Part shown: positions 1 through 7,044 of the stretch, piece by piece | How the letters are laid out: every line of letters starts with the position of its first letter | Position numbering within the stretch: the stretch's first letter is position 1 | Made by a program: the position numbers and the translations under genes | Origin: JAVBWI01 sp036677445 | GTDB taxonomy: Bacteria > Bacillota > Clostridia > Christensenellales > CAG-138 | Direction of reading: 5' to 3' | Length of the DNA stretch: 64,000 nt | Assembly: GCA_036677445.1 (NCBI GenBank) | Contig: JAVBWI010000026.1 | Location: 1-64,000 of the forward strand | Notes under the pieces: generated by a model | Told to the model about the DNA's origin: nothing | Databases searched by the model: none | The model's input: only the letters and a program-made list of their open reading frames with translations

Positions 1-113
1 AGATGACGATCAAGCTGATCACGCCGATCGCTATTGAAGAAGGTTTGCGCTTCGCTATCCGCGAAGGCGGCCGTACGGTAGGCGCGGGCGTCGTATCCAG
101 CGTTATCGAGTAA
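1..113 (+). CDS. tuf: Elongation factor Tu, C-terminal end (partial)
   Basis: The window opens inside this gene; only the last 36 or so codons are present, ending with TAA at 111-113. The reading frame gives MTIKLITPIAIEEGL, then RFAIREGGRTVGAGVV and a final VIE, the very conserved end of domain III of EF-Tu. EF-Tu is the GTPase that delivers aminoacyl-tRNA to the ribosome. The ending is normal and a strong hairpin terminator follows, so this is the 3' end of its transcription unit. Too little remains to tell whether the genome has one or two tuf copies. Confidence 0.95.
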   Translation, partial: MTIKLITPIAIEEGLRFAIREGGRTVGAGVVSSVIE

Positions 114-130
114 GCGCACGACATTTGCAT

Positions 131-158
131 GGGGCGGCCTGTACAGGCCGCCCCTTTC
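131..158 (+). terminator. Rho-independent terminator after tuf
   Basis: A perfect 10-bp GC-rich stem (GGGGCGGCCT / AGGCCGCCCC) closes a 4-base GTAC loop at 131-154 and is followed by TTTCCT. It lies 17 bases after the tuf stop codon. Confidence 0.85.
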
Positions 159-173
159 CTGCATTTACGCATT

Positions 174-201
174 TTGCTTTTTGCAGGTTCTGTGATATGA
201 T
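174..201 (+). promoter_or_regulatory. Probable sigma-A promoter for the 239-1871 pair
   Basis: TTGCTT at 174-179 and TATGAT at 196-201 are separated by 16 bases. They lie just after the tuf terminator and about 37 bases before the start codon at 239. Both hexamers match the vegetative consensus moderately well. Confidence 0.55.
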
Positions 202-238
202 GTTGTGTAGCATTTATTGATAGGAAGGCGGTTGCGGC

Positions 239-865
239 ATGGCGCATACCGAACGGCAAAAACTTTCAGGCGCGCGGATGGCCCGAAGGGGCATCTGGTT
301 TTTTATGCGTACCGTGCTGTTGGTCGTACTGCTTGTGGCACTTTGTTACGGTGTGTTCACGACGGCAATGCGTGCTTCCAACCTGTATATTTTGGCGACG
401 GAGGGCCTGGAGCTGCGCGCAGAATGCATTTTGCAGGATGGCGCGCAGGTTGAACTGCGCGAATACTTTACCGAAGCATTCCTTGAAAAGGACGCCGCTC
501 TCTCGCATACGGTATATGAGGATTATACCATTACGAGTTTTGATTACCGTATAGAGGTGGAAGGCGTCTCCGTGTGGCCGTGGTCGCAGACGGCTACCGT
601 TACGGTCATCGAGCGTATGGCTGCAATGACAGGTACCCTGAATGAGGATAAAAAGCCGGAGGGCACGGCGGAGGATGCGGAACATCCCCTGCCGGAATGG
701 CAGCCGGGGCGCTACTTGTTGCGCTTCCGTTTAAAAGACGACCGCTGGTATATCTACCAGATGCAGCTTCTGAAGACGGTGGCTTCGGAAGAACCCAAGC
801 GTACGCCGGATATGCGTATGTCGCCGATGCCCGTACCCACCGCCACTGCGCCGGCCGCCCAATAA
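239..865 (+). CDS. Hypothetical single-pass membrane protein
   Basis: A 208-residue protein of unknown function. A basic N-terminus (residues 1-22) precedes one hydrophobic segment (about 23-43, rich in L, V and A), so the remaining ~165 residues probably sit outside the membrane. The extracytoplasmic part has alternating strands and charged residues and ends in a Pro/Thr/Ala-rich tail. I see no catalytic motif. The start ATG at 239 has AGGAAGG about 10 bases upstream. It ends 7 bases before dusB, so the two are probably co-transcribed, but the partner does not reveal its role. Confidence 0.75.
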   Translation: MAHTERQKLSGARMARRGIWFFMRTVLLVVLLVALCYGVFTTAMRASNLYILATEGLELRAECILQDGAQVELREYFTEAFLEKDAALSHTVYEDYTITSFDYRIEVEGVSVWPWSQTATVTVIERMAAMTGTLNEDKKPEGTAEDAEHPLPEWQPGRYLLRFRLKDDRWYIYQMQLLKTVASEEPKRTPDMRMSPMPVPTATAPAAQ

Positions 866-872
866 ACGGGTT

Positions 873-1871
873 ATGAAACTGGGCGCGCTGCAATTTACGT
901 TTCCCGTGATGCTTGCCCCGATGGCGGGCGTTACGGATATGCCCTTTCGTATACTATGCCATGAGATGGGCTGCGACACGACATTTACCGAAATGGTCAG
1001 CGCCAAAGGCCTGCATTACGGCAACGAGCGTACGGCGGGGCTGCTGGCAACTTCGCCTGTGGAGCGCCCCTGTGGCGTTCAGATATTTGGCAAAGATCCG
1101 GAAATTATGGCGGATATGGCGCGGCATATAGAGCGGAGGCATGCGGGGGAGATTGCGCTCATAGACATCAACATGGGCTGTCCCGCGCACAAGATCGTGG
1201 GAAACGGCGAGGGCAGCGCGCTTATGCGCGACATGCCGCTTGCCGCCCGTATCATAGAAGCCGTGTCGCGCGCGGTCAGCCTGCCTGTTACGGTAAAATT
1301 CCGCAAAGGATGGGATGATACCTGCGTCAACGCGGTGGCATTTGCCCGCATGGCGGAGCAAAGCGGCGCGGCGGCAGTCTCGGTGCATGGCCGCACGCGT
1401 GCGCAGGGGTATAGCGGACGTGCGGATTGGGGCATCATAGGCGAGGTCAAGGCCGCGCTCAACATTTCTGTCATCGGTAACGGCGATGTTTACTCTGCGG
1501 CGGACGCACTGGCGCTTCGCGCATTGACCGGCTGTGACGGTGTGCTGATCGCCCGCGGCGCGCAGGGGAATCCGTGGATATTCCGCGAGTGCAAGGCTGC
1601 GCTGCGCGGGGAGACCTGCCCACCGCCCACGCTTGTAGAGCGCGTCGAAATGGCCATCCGGCATGCGCATATGCAGCAGGCATATAAGGGCGTGCATGGG
1701 GTTGTGGAAATGCGCAAGCATGTGGCGTGGTATGCCCGCGGGGTTCCGCACGCGGCGTGGCTACGGACGCGTGTCAATGCCTGTTCTTCGCTGGAGGAAC
1801 TGGAGGGACTGCTCAGGGATTTTGCCGTGCGGGCGGCGGGGACGGATGGCGGCGGACACCCTCATAACTGA
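873..1871 (+). CDS. dusB: tRNA-dihydrouridine synthase (DusB type)
   Basis: An FMN- and NADPH-dependent enzyme that reduces specific uridines in the tRNA D-loop to dihydrouridine. The 332 residues match the usual Dus length. Family motifs appear in order: LAPMAGVTDMPFR near the N-terminus, the INMGCPAHKI loop with the catalytic Cys (about residue 105), VKFRKGWDD, VHGRTRAQGYSG, and the phosphate-binding VIGNGDV and GVLIARGAQGNPWIF near residues 200-235. A smaller helical tRNA-binding domain follows. The close relation to the DusB subgroup is inferred from these motifs. It is the second gene of a two-gene unit and is followed by the promoter of greA. Confidence 0.93.
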   Translation: MKLGALQFTFPVMLAPMAGVTDMPFRILCHEMGCDTTFTEMVSAKGLHYGNERTAGLLATSPVERPCGVQIFGKDPEIMADMARHIERRHAGEIALIDINMGCPAHKIVGNGEGSALMRDMPLAARIIEAVSRAVSLPVTVKFRKGWDDTCVNAVAFARMAEQSGAAAVSVHGRTRAQGYSGRADWGIIGEVKAALNISVIGNGDVYSAADALALRALTGCDGVLIARGAQGNPWIFRECKAALRGETCPPPTLVERVEMAIRHAHMQQAYKGVHGVVEMRKHVAWYARGVPHAAWLRTRVNACSSLEELEGLLRDFAVRAAGTDGGGHPHN

Positions 1872-1936
1872 CAGGTGCGAATCCGTCAAGCGAAATGGAG
1901 ACGTATTTTTCCCGCCTTCGCCGCTGCTGCAAAACC

Positions 1937-1965
1937 TTGACAAGCAATGACATGGCTTCTATAAT
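1937..1965 (+). promoter_or_regulatory. Strong sigma-A promoter for greA-lysS
   Basis: Consensus TTGACA at 1937-1942 and consensus TATAAT at 1960-1965 with an ideal 17-base spacer. The greA start codon lies about 90 bases downstream, leaving a leader of roughly 80 bases. Confidence 0.85.
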
Positions 1966-2054
1966 TGGTTAGTACTATGGAAATTTGCAGCTAATTTTAT
2001 CGCACGGGGTAACCATGTGTGCGGTATATACTCATAGAAGTAGGAGGCAAATGC

Positions 2055-2528
2055 ATGGCAGAGGTCAGGCTCACGCCGGAGGGCATCGCGAAATACGAGG
2101 AGCATCTGGAATATTTAAAGACCACTCGCAGGATGGAGATTGCCGAGCAGATCAAAATTGCGCGGTCATTTGGCGATCTTAGCGAAAACGCGGAGTACGA
2201 CGCCGCCAAAAATGAACAGGCCAAGAATGAGTATGACATCGTTCAGCTTGAAAACATGTTGCGCAGTGCCGTTATCATCGATGAGGATTCGCTGGATACG
2301 GAAACTGTGAATGTCGGTGCTGTCGTGACCCTGCACAACGAAGAAGCAGCAGTGGATATGACCTATCACATTGTGGGCTCCGCCGAAGCTGACCCGATGG
2401 AAGGGCGCATCTCCAACGAATCCCCCGTGGGTATGGCGATACTCGGCCATAAGGCCGGTGACGTAGTTGAAGTACAAACACCCGGCGGCTCCATACATTT
2501 GCGCATACTCGAGATCAAGAAGCAGTGA
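2055..2528 (+). CDS. greA: Transcription elongation factor GreA
   Basis: GreA enters the secondary channel of RNA polymerase and stimulates cleavage of backtracked RNA. The 157-residue length and layout are typical: an N-terminal antiparallel coiled coil (about residues 1-75, including the conserved GDLSENAEYDAAKNEQ with the acidic tip residues) and a C-terminal FKBP-like globular domain (MEGRISNESPVGMAILG, GDVVEVQTP). The start is ATG at 2055 because AGGAGG lies at 2042-2047, 7 bases before it; an in-frame ATG at 2019 has no such site. lysS starts 23 bases after the greA stop, so they form an operon. Confidence 0.95.
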   Translation: MAEVRLTPEGIAKYEEHLEYLKTTRRMEIAEQIKIARSFGDLSENAEYDAAKNEQAKNEYDIVQLENMLRSAVIIDEDSLDTETVNVGAVVTLHNEEAAVDMTYHIVGSAEADPMEGRISNESPVGMAILGHKAGDVVEVQTPGGSIHLRILEIKKQ

Positions 2529-2551
2529 CCCCCGCAAGAGAGGAATCGGAT

Positions 2552-4069
2552 ATGGATAACCAACAGACCCCCGCACCCCCTGAGCCGCAGCAGGAGCTGA
2601 CTGAGCAGGAGCTTAGCGAGCTCCTGCAGATAAGACGGGACAAGCTTGCCGCGCTGCAAGCCGCGGGTAAAGACCCTTTTGAGGTAATGACATTTGATCA
2701 GACCCACCACAGCCAGGATATTGTGGATGGGTTTGAGGCACTCGAAGGCCAGACCGTCCGCATCGCCGGGCGCATGATGTCTAAAAGGATCATGGGCAAG
2801 GCCAGCTTTGCACATATACTCGACGGCAAGGGTACCGTTCAGGCGTACATCCGCAGGGATGATGTCGGCGAGGATGCTTATGCTGATTTTAAGGCATTGG
2901 ATATAGGCGACATACTGGGCATCGAAGGCACGGTATTTAAGACCCGCACAGGCGAGATTTCCGTACACGCGCAAAGCGTCTCACTCTTGAGCAAGTCCCT
3001 GCGTCCGCTGCCGGAAAAGTTCCACGGCCTGAAGGATTCCGAGCTTCGTTATCGGCAGCGGTATGTGGATCTGATCATGAACCCAGAAGTGCGCGAAACG
3101 TTTGTCAAGCGCAGCCGCATTATATCGCAGATACGCCGCAGGCTGGATGAGCAGGGCTTCCTCGAAGTGGAGACGCCCGTGCTCAACACCATACCCGGCG
3201 GCGCAAACGCGCGCCCCTTCGTTACGCACCATAACACGCTGGATATCGACCTGTACCTGCGCATCGCGACCGAGCTTCCGCTCAAGGAATGCATCGTGGG
3301 CGGCCTTGAGCGCGTATATGAGATCGGCCGTATCTTCCGCAACGAGGGCATGGATATCAAGCACAACCCGGAGTTCACCACGCTGGAGCTGTATCAGGCG
3401 TATACGGATTATAACGGCATGATGGCGCTGGTGGAGGATTTGATCGCCCATTGCGCGAAAAGCGTGCTTGGCGATACCCGTATCGTCTATCAGGGCATCG
3501 AGATAGATCTGACGCCTCCGTTTGCCCGTATGACCATGAACGAGGCCGTAAAGCAGTTTACCGGCGCGGATTTCTTCGCGTGCCAAACGGATGAAGAAGC
3601 GCGCGCGCTGGCATGTACACTGGGCCTGGAATTTGCGGATAAAACGATTACGCGCGGCAAGCTGCTCAACGAAGCCTTCGAGGCATTTGTGGAAGAAAAG
3701 CTGATACAGCCCACTTTCATACTCGATTATCCTGTGGAGGTTTCGCCGCTTACCAAGCGCAAGCCGGGCACGCCGTATGTGACGGAGCGTTTTGAGCTGT
3801 TCATAGGTACAAGGGAATATGCCAATGCGTATTCCGAACTTAACGACCCGGTCGACCAGCGCGGCCGGTTTATGCAGCAGATTTCCGAGCGTGAAAAGGG
3901 CGACGATGAGGCGATGATGATAGACGAGGATTTCTGCCTCTCGTTGGAATACGGCATGCCGCCCACCGGCGGTATCGGCGTGGGCATTGACCGGCTGGTG
4001 ATGCTGCTGACGGATTCGTATTCGATACGCGACGTGTTGCTGTTCCCTACAATGAAGCCAAGACGTTGA
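2552..4069 (+). CDS. lysS: Lysyl-tRNA synthetase, class II
   Basis: Charges tRNA-Lys with lysine in the cytoplasm. The 505 residues comprise an N-terminal anticodon-binding OB fold (about 65-165, including RIAGRMMSKRIMGKASFA) and the class II catalytic core: motif 1 around FLEVETPVLNTIPGGANARPF, motif 2 as IFRNEGMD, and motif 3 as GGIGVGIDRLVMLLT near the end. Start ATG 2552 has GAGAGGA 7 bases upstream; the GTG at 2525 overlapping greA lacks a site. The gene ends in FPTMKPRR, a usual bacterial LysS ending. Its last codons are the first unit of a short tandem duplication (see 4051-4245). Confidence 0.96.
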   Translation: MDNQQTPAPPEPQQELTEQELSELLQIRRDKLAALQAAGKDPFEVMTFDQTHHSQDIVDGFEALEGQTVRIAGRMMSKRIMGKASFAHILDGKGTVQAYIRRDDVGEDAYADFKALDIGDILGIEGTVFKTRTGEISVHAQSVSLLSKSLRPLPEKFHGLKDSELRYRQRYVDLIMNPEVRETFVKRSRIISQIRRRLDEQGFLEVETPVLNTIPGGANARPFVTHHNTLDIDLYLRIATELPLKECIVGGLERVYEIGRIFRNEGMDIKHNPEFTTLELYQAYTDYNGMMALVEDLIAHCAKSVLGDTRIVYQGIEIDLTPPFARMTMNEAVKQFTGADFFACQTDEEARALACTLGLEFADKTITRGKLLNEAFEAFVEEKLIQPTFILDYPVEVSPLTKRKPGTPYVTERFELFIGTREYANAYSELNDPVDQRGRFMQQISEREKGDDEAMMIDEDFCLSLEYGMPPTGGIGVGIDRLVMLLTDSYSIRDVLLFPTMKPRR

Positions 4070-4245
4070 ACGAGGCCTGGACGCGAAAGCAATGTGTTAT
4101 ACGCAGTTGTCCTTATAATGAAGCCAAGACGTTGAACGAGGCCTGGACGCGAAAGAAAATGTGTTATACGCAGTTGTCCTTATAATGAAGCCGAGACGTT
4201 AAATGCGTTAAAACGCAGACGTGAAGCAAATGTGTTACATGCATG
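4051..4245 (+). repeat. Tandem duplication of the lysS 3' end
   Basis: A unit of 66-67 bases starting AATGAAGCCAAGACGTTGAA occurs at 4051, 4117 and, more divergent, 4184. The first unit includes the last six lysS codons and its stop; the later units are non-coding copies. Units 1 and 2 are nearly identical (one substitution region and a 1-base indel), while unit 3 decays after about 15 bases and is recognisable again near GAAGCAAATGTGTTA. No start codon with a ribosome site is associated. Confidence 0.85.
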
Positions 4246-4266
4246 GGAGTTAACAGTTTATTTACT

Positions 4267-4294
4267 TTGCGATTTTCACGGTTTGCGGTATCAT
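4267..4294 (+). promoter_or_regulatory. Possible promoter of the class B sortase gene
   Basis: TTGCGA at 4267-4272 and TATCAT at 4289-4294 are spaced by 16 bases and end about 48 bases before the start codon at 4342. The hexamers are imperfect, so this is tentative. Confidence 0.4.
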
Positions 4295-4341
4295 GATAGG
4301 GAGTAGGCATACTAGATTATCATGGAAGTGAAGGTATACTC

Positions 4342-5262
4342 ATGAAAAAAACGCTTTCCATATTGCTCGTGATTGTTTTCATGCTCTCGGCTGTGGCTTG
4401 TGCCAAGAACGAAGAGCCTGCCGGCACGATTGACTTTGATTCCGACCCATCCGCAAGCGTCCAGCCGGGTGACCCCACGGGTACGCAGTCCGGAACTACT
4501 CCGGGCGGCTCGACGGTATCCAATGCGCCGGACTCTACGGTACCGGGTAGTACGGTACCGGGCGCTTCCGTTTCTCCGGGCGCTTCGGTTTCCCCGGGCG
4601 CTTCGGTTTCCCCGGGCGCATCCACTTCGCCTACGCCGGGCAGCACAGGCGCGCCAAAGAGCTACAGCGAGGCCAAAGCCATCAATTCGGATGTCATAGG
4701 GTGGATCAAGGTGCCCGGAACCAACATCGACTATCCTATTCTATATGACGATCCTTCGGATGGCGTCTGGTTCTATAACGACCACGACATTTATAAGAAA
4801 AGCACCGGTAATCCCGGCGCCGGCTGCATCTATACGTACTACAATGTGCTTACGCGCAATGTTATCGTAACCGGCCATAACATGCGTCAGTCCGGCACCA
4901 TGCTCCACGAACTGCATAAATTGCAGGACAACAAGTCGTCGCTCAAGACGAAAGCCAACCGTACCTTCAGCATACGGCTGTTCGGTTTTACGAAGTGGGA
5001 AGTGTTCGCGCTCTACGAAACCAAGGACAGCGAACCGTCCAGTACCATTAAGTACAATATCAAGCACCTGAGTTCCTCCGACAACTCCAACAAGAAGGAG
5101 ATCGAGGAATGGATCGCCAAGCAGAAGAGCCGTTCGGAGATCGATTTGGGCGTGAGCGTTTCGGCGGACGATTTCCTGATGACCATCATTACCTGCGGCG
5201 ACAATTACGATTACAGCGAAGCGCAGTCCCGCCTGTACTACTTCCTCAGGGCTGTTGAGTAA
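4342..5262 (+). CDS. Class B-like sortase with lipoprotein signal
   Basis: A 306-residue predicted surface transpeptidase or protease. Residues 1-20 form a lipoprotein signal with lipobox LSAVAC, so the mature protein would be tethered by a lipid rather than by the usual N-terminal transmembrane helix. Residues 25-105 are a Pro/Ser/Gly/Thr linker with three or four copies of GASVSP. The C-terminal domain (about 110-306) has the sortase B signature: WIKVPGTNIDYPI, catalytic His in VTGHNMRQSG, catalytic Cys in IITCGDNYD, and the Arg in SRLYYFLRAVE. It stands alone, with no sorting-signal protein beside it. A hairpin terminator follows within 25 bases. The family call is firm; the substrate is unknown. 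Confidence 0.88.
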   Translation: MKKTLSILLVIVFMLSAVACAKNEEPAGTIDFDSDPSASVQPGDPTGTQSGTTPGGSTVSNAPDSTVPGSTVPGASVSPGASVSPGASVSPGASTSPTPGSTGAPKSYSEAKAINSDVIGWIKVPGTNIDYPILYDDPSDGVWFYNDHDIYKKSTGNPGAGCIYTYYNVLTRNVIVTGHNMRQSGTMLHELHKLQDNKSSLKTKANRTFSIRLFGFTKWEVFALYETKDSEPSSTIKYNIKHLSSSDNSNKKEIEEWIAKQKSRSEIDLGVSVSADDFLMTIITCGDNYDYSEAQSRLYYFLRAVE

Positions 5263-5282
5263 TTGCAACCAGAGGCTTATCA

Positions 5283-5311
5283 CGCGCTGCCCCAGCATAT
5301 GGGGCAGCGCG
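5283..5311 (+). terminator. Terminator of the class B sortase gene
   Basis: A perfect 11-bp stem CGCGCTGCCCC / GGGGCAGCGCG with a 7-base loop, 20 bases after the stop codon. A decayed copy of the same hairpin lies at 5530-5561. Confidence 0.75.
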
Positions 5312-5561
5312 CTGTATATATCGAAAAAGTGGAAGTATCCACTTTTTCGAGGCTCACCGAACAGGTTGTCGCTCGGTTTCCTGCTTACGCAGGAAAGCTG
5401 TCGCGTCAACTTGCGCTCTAAGGTGTCATTTTGCATTGCGCATGTCGATGCAAAATGACGGATTGGAAGCCTCAAGTTATACAAACAAATTGTCTCTTCA
5501 CCGTCTGTAGGCTTTTTTACAGCTTGAATGCGTTGTCCCGTTATATGAGGCAGCGCGCTGT
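5284..5561. repeat. Structured interval between two copies of a terminator hairpin
   Basis: The 32 bases at 5284-5315 recur at 5530-5561 with 26 matches. Between them lie ~214 non-coding bases full of inverted repeats: CGAAAAAGTGG / CCACTTTTTCG around 5322-5349, CCTGC/GCAGG near 5380-5395 and TCATTTTGCAT / ATGCAAAATGA near 5427-5459. The arrangement matches the duplicated-hairpin elements at 6790-7040 and 25595-25816, although the internal sequence differs. No supported gene is present between 5263 and 5687. Confidence 0.55.
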
Positions 5562-5687
5562 GCTTTTACACCATACTCCCGTTGATAGTACAGAATATTA
5601 CAAAACCGGAACGGACGCATGCAACCCGAAGCGCTGCTGCTGCGTTTCTTATTCGAGGAACAACGTCAATAGATGGGAGGATATAGT

Positions 5688-6770
5688 ATGAAAAAGCAAT
5701 GGATTGCCCTATTCCTGTGTGCGCTGCTGGTGTTTGCAGTTGGATGCAGCGCACCAAAAAGTAACCAAGGCGCCCGTACCGAAGCGGCGATGCCTGCCCC
5801 TGTGGAGGCGCCCGCGGCCGAAGCGCCTGCGGAGTATGCGCAGGATTCCCAGTCAGTCAAAGGTGAGGAAAGCGGCTGGAGCGGCGGTGCGGGAAACGCG
5901 GCCGGCTCCGCACCGGACCAGGATTATGGCGGGCATAAAGTCATCAAGAACGCCGGGTTAGGATTGGAGACGCGGGAATTCGACGCGGATCTCGCGTACA
6001 TCAAGCAGAAGGTCATGGATATGGGCGGCTATATCTCCAACTCCTACGTCAGAGGCAGGAAACCCGAGAACTACAATGACACCGGCCGCTATGCGAGCAT
6101 TTCCATCCGCATCCCGCAGGAGCGTATGGAAGCGTTCCTGGCCGACGCGCGCGGCATCGCGACCGTGACTTATGAGAACAGCAGCGGCGAAGACATTACT
6201 TCTTCCTATTATGATACGGAATCGCGCCTGCAGATTTACGAGACCCAGCGCGAGCGCATCCTTGCGTTGCTCGCGAAAGCGGAAACCATGGAGGATATCA
6301 TTTCGCTTGAGACGGAGCTTTCCCGCATCACCTATGAGATCGAGAGCCTGACTACGCAGCTCAAGCGTTGGGACGACCTGGTGGATTTCGCAACGGTTAC
6401 CGTGGATCTGACCGAAATTCCGCCCGCCGTGGCTGTTGCCAGCAACGACGACATCGGCACGCGAATCAACGAAGGCCTGGCGAGCACGTTGAGCGGCATG
6501 GCTGTGTTCTTTGAGAACCTGCTTGTGTTCCTGATCGCGGCTTCGCCCGTTCTGATACTGCTGGCTATTATATTGGTTGTGGTGCTGCTCATATTAAGGG
6601 CGCGCCGCAAAAAACAAGCGAAGTTGATTGAGCAGGGCATACTGCCCGAGAAAAAGCGCTATCAGGCGTATCAACCCCCGCAGCCCAACCAAGGCGGATA
6701 CGGCACGCAGCCCCTGCCGCCGGTAACTCCCTCGCAGCCCCCCAAAGGACCGGAGCAACCCAAAGAATAA
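5688..6770 (+). CDS. DUF4349 domain lipoprotein
   Basis: A 360-residue predicted envelope protein. The N-terminus is a lipoprotein signal (lipobox VFAVGC, Cys about residue 20) followed by an Ala/Pro/Glu-rich linker to about residue 80. The central region matches DUF4349: a first strand region around VIKNAGLGLETREFDADL, then MGGYISNSYV, SIRIPQERMEAFLAD, a long helical hairpin (DTESRLQIYETQRERILALL to ETELSRITYEIESLTTQL), and VDLTEIPP. A C-terminal transmembrane helix (about 285-312) and a basic, then Pro/Gln-rich cytoplasmic tail follow. Start ATG 5688 is set by GGGAGG 7 bases upstream. Function is not established; the family sits in the envelope. Confidence 0.85.
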   Translation: MKKQWIALFLCALLVFAVGCSAPKSNQGARTEAAMPAPVEAPAAEAPAEYAQDSQSVKGEESGWSGGAGNAAGSAPDQDYGGHKVIKNAGLGLETREFDADLAYIKQKVMDMGGYISNSYVRGRKPENYNDTGRYASISIRIPQERMEAFLADARGIATVTYENSSGEDITSSYYDTESRLQIYETQRERILALLAKAETMEDIISLETELSRITYEIESLTTQLKRWDDLVDFATVTVDLTEIPPAVAVASNDDIGTRINEGLASTLSGMAVFFENLLVFLIAASPVLILLAIILVVVLLILRARRKKQAKLIEQGILPEKKRYQAYQPPQPNQGGYGTQPLPPVTPSQPPKGPEQPKE

Positions 6771-6789
6771 CGCATAGGAAATGCAATGC

Positions 6790-7040
6790 AAACGGCCCGC
6801 AGGCATGATCTGCGGGCCATGGCCGCTGACAAAGTCCATAGGACTTTGTCAGCGGATTTTCTGTAGGTTGAAATGCCGCTTTAGGTTGAAATGCCGCTTA
6901 TGGCGGCACTCGCCGATTTGACGCACAAAAACGCTGCGCTGCCAGATCGGATTGAAATAGTGGGGAATTGAGATTCCCCACACCCCAGGAGGGTTTGCCA
7001 GTATTCTAAACGGCTCGCAGGCATGATCTGCGGGCCGTTT
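6790..7040 (+). mobile_element. Hairpin-rich ~185-bp repeat element, copy 1, with flanking duplicated hairpin
   Basis: A 29-base segment containing the terminator-like hairpin GGCCCGCAG-GCATGAT-CTGCGGGCC (6790-6818) is repeated directly at 7008-7036 with one mismatch. The 189 bases between hold, in order, a GACAAAGTCC/GGACTTTGTC hairpin (6829-6850), ATGCCGC-rich hairpins (6872-6907), a GATTTGACGCACAAA segment with partner CAGATCGGATT (6914-6954), and a TGGGGAAT/ATTCCCCA hairpin. The same modules in the same order occur, inverted, at 25617-25799. It is non-coding. The second flanking hairpin, with TTTT, also serves as the terminator region between the convergent genes ending at 6770 and 7045. 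Confidence 0.75.
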
Positions 7041-7044
7041 TAAG

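Noticed and set aside
266..685. Long open frame on the minus strand inside the first membrane protein gene
   Set aside because: It runs antisense to a gene with a good ribosome site, promoter and signal-anchor, and shows no recognisable protein pattern.
2019..2054. Upstream in-frame ATG that would lengthen greA by 12 residues
   Set aside because: No ribosome site precedes it, while AGGAGG is perfectly placed for ATG 2055, which is also the normal GreA start.
3727..4092. Open frame on the minus strand across the lysS 3' end
   Set aside because: It is the complement of conserved class II synthetase motifs; a shadow frame.
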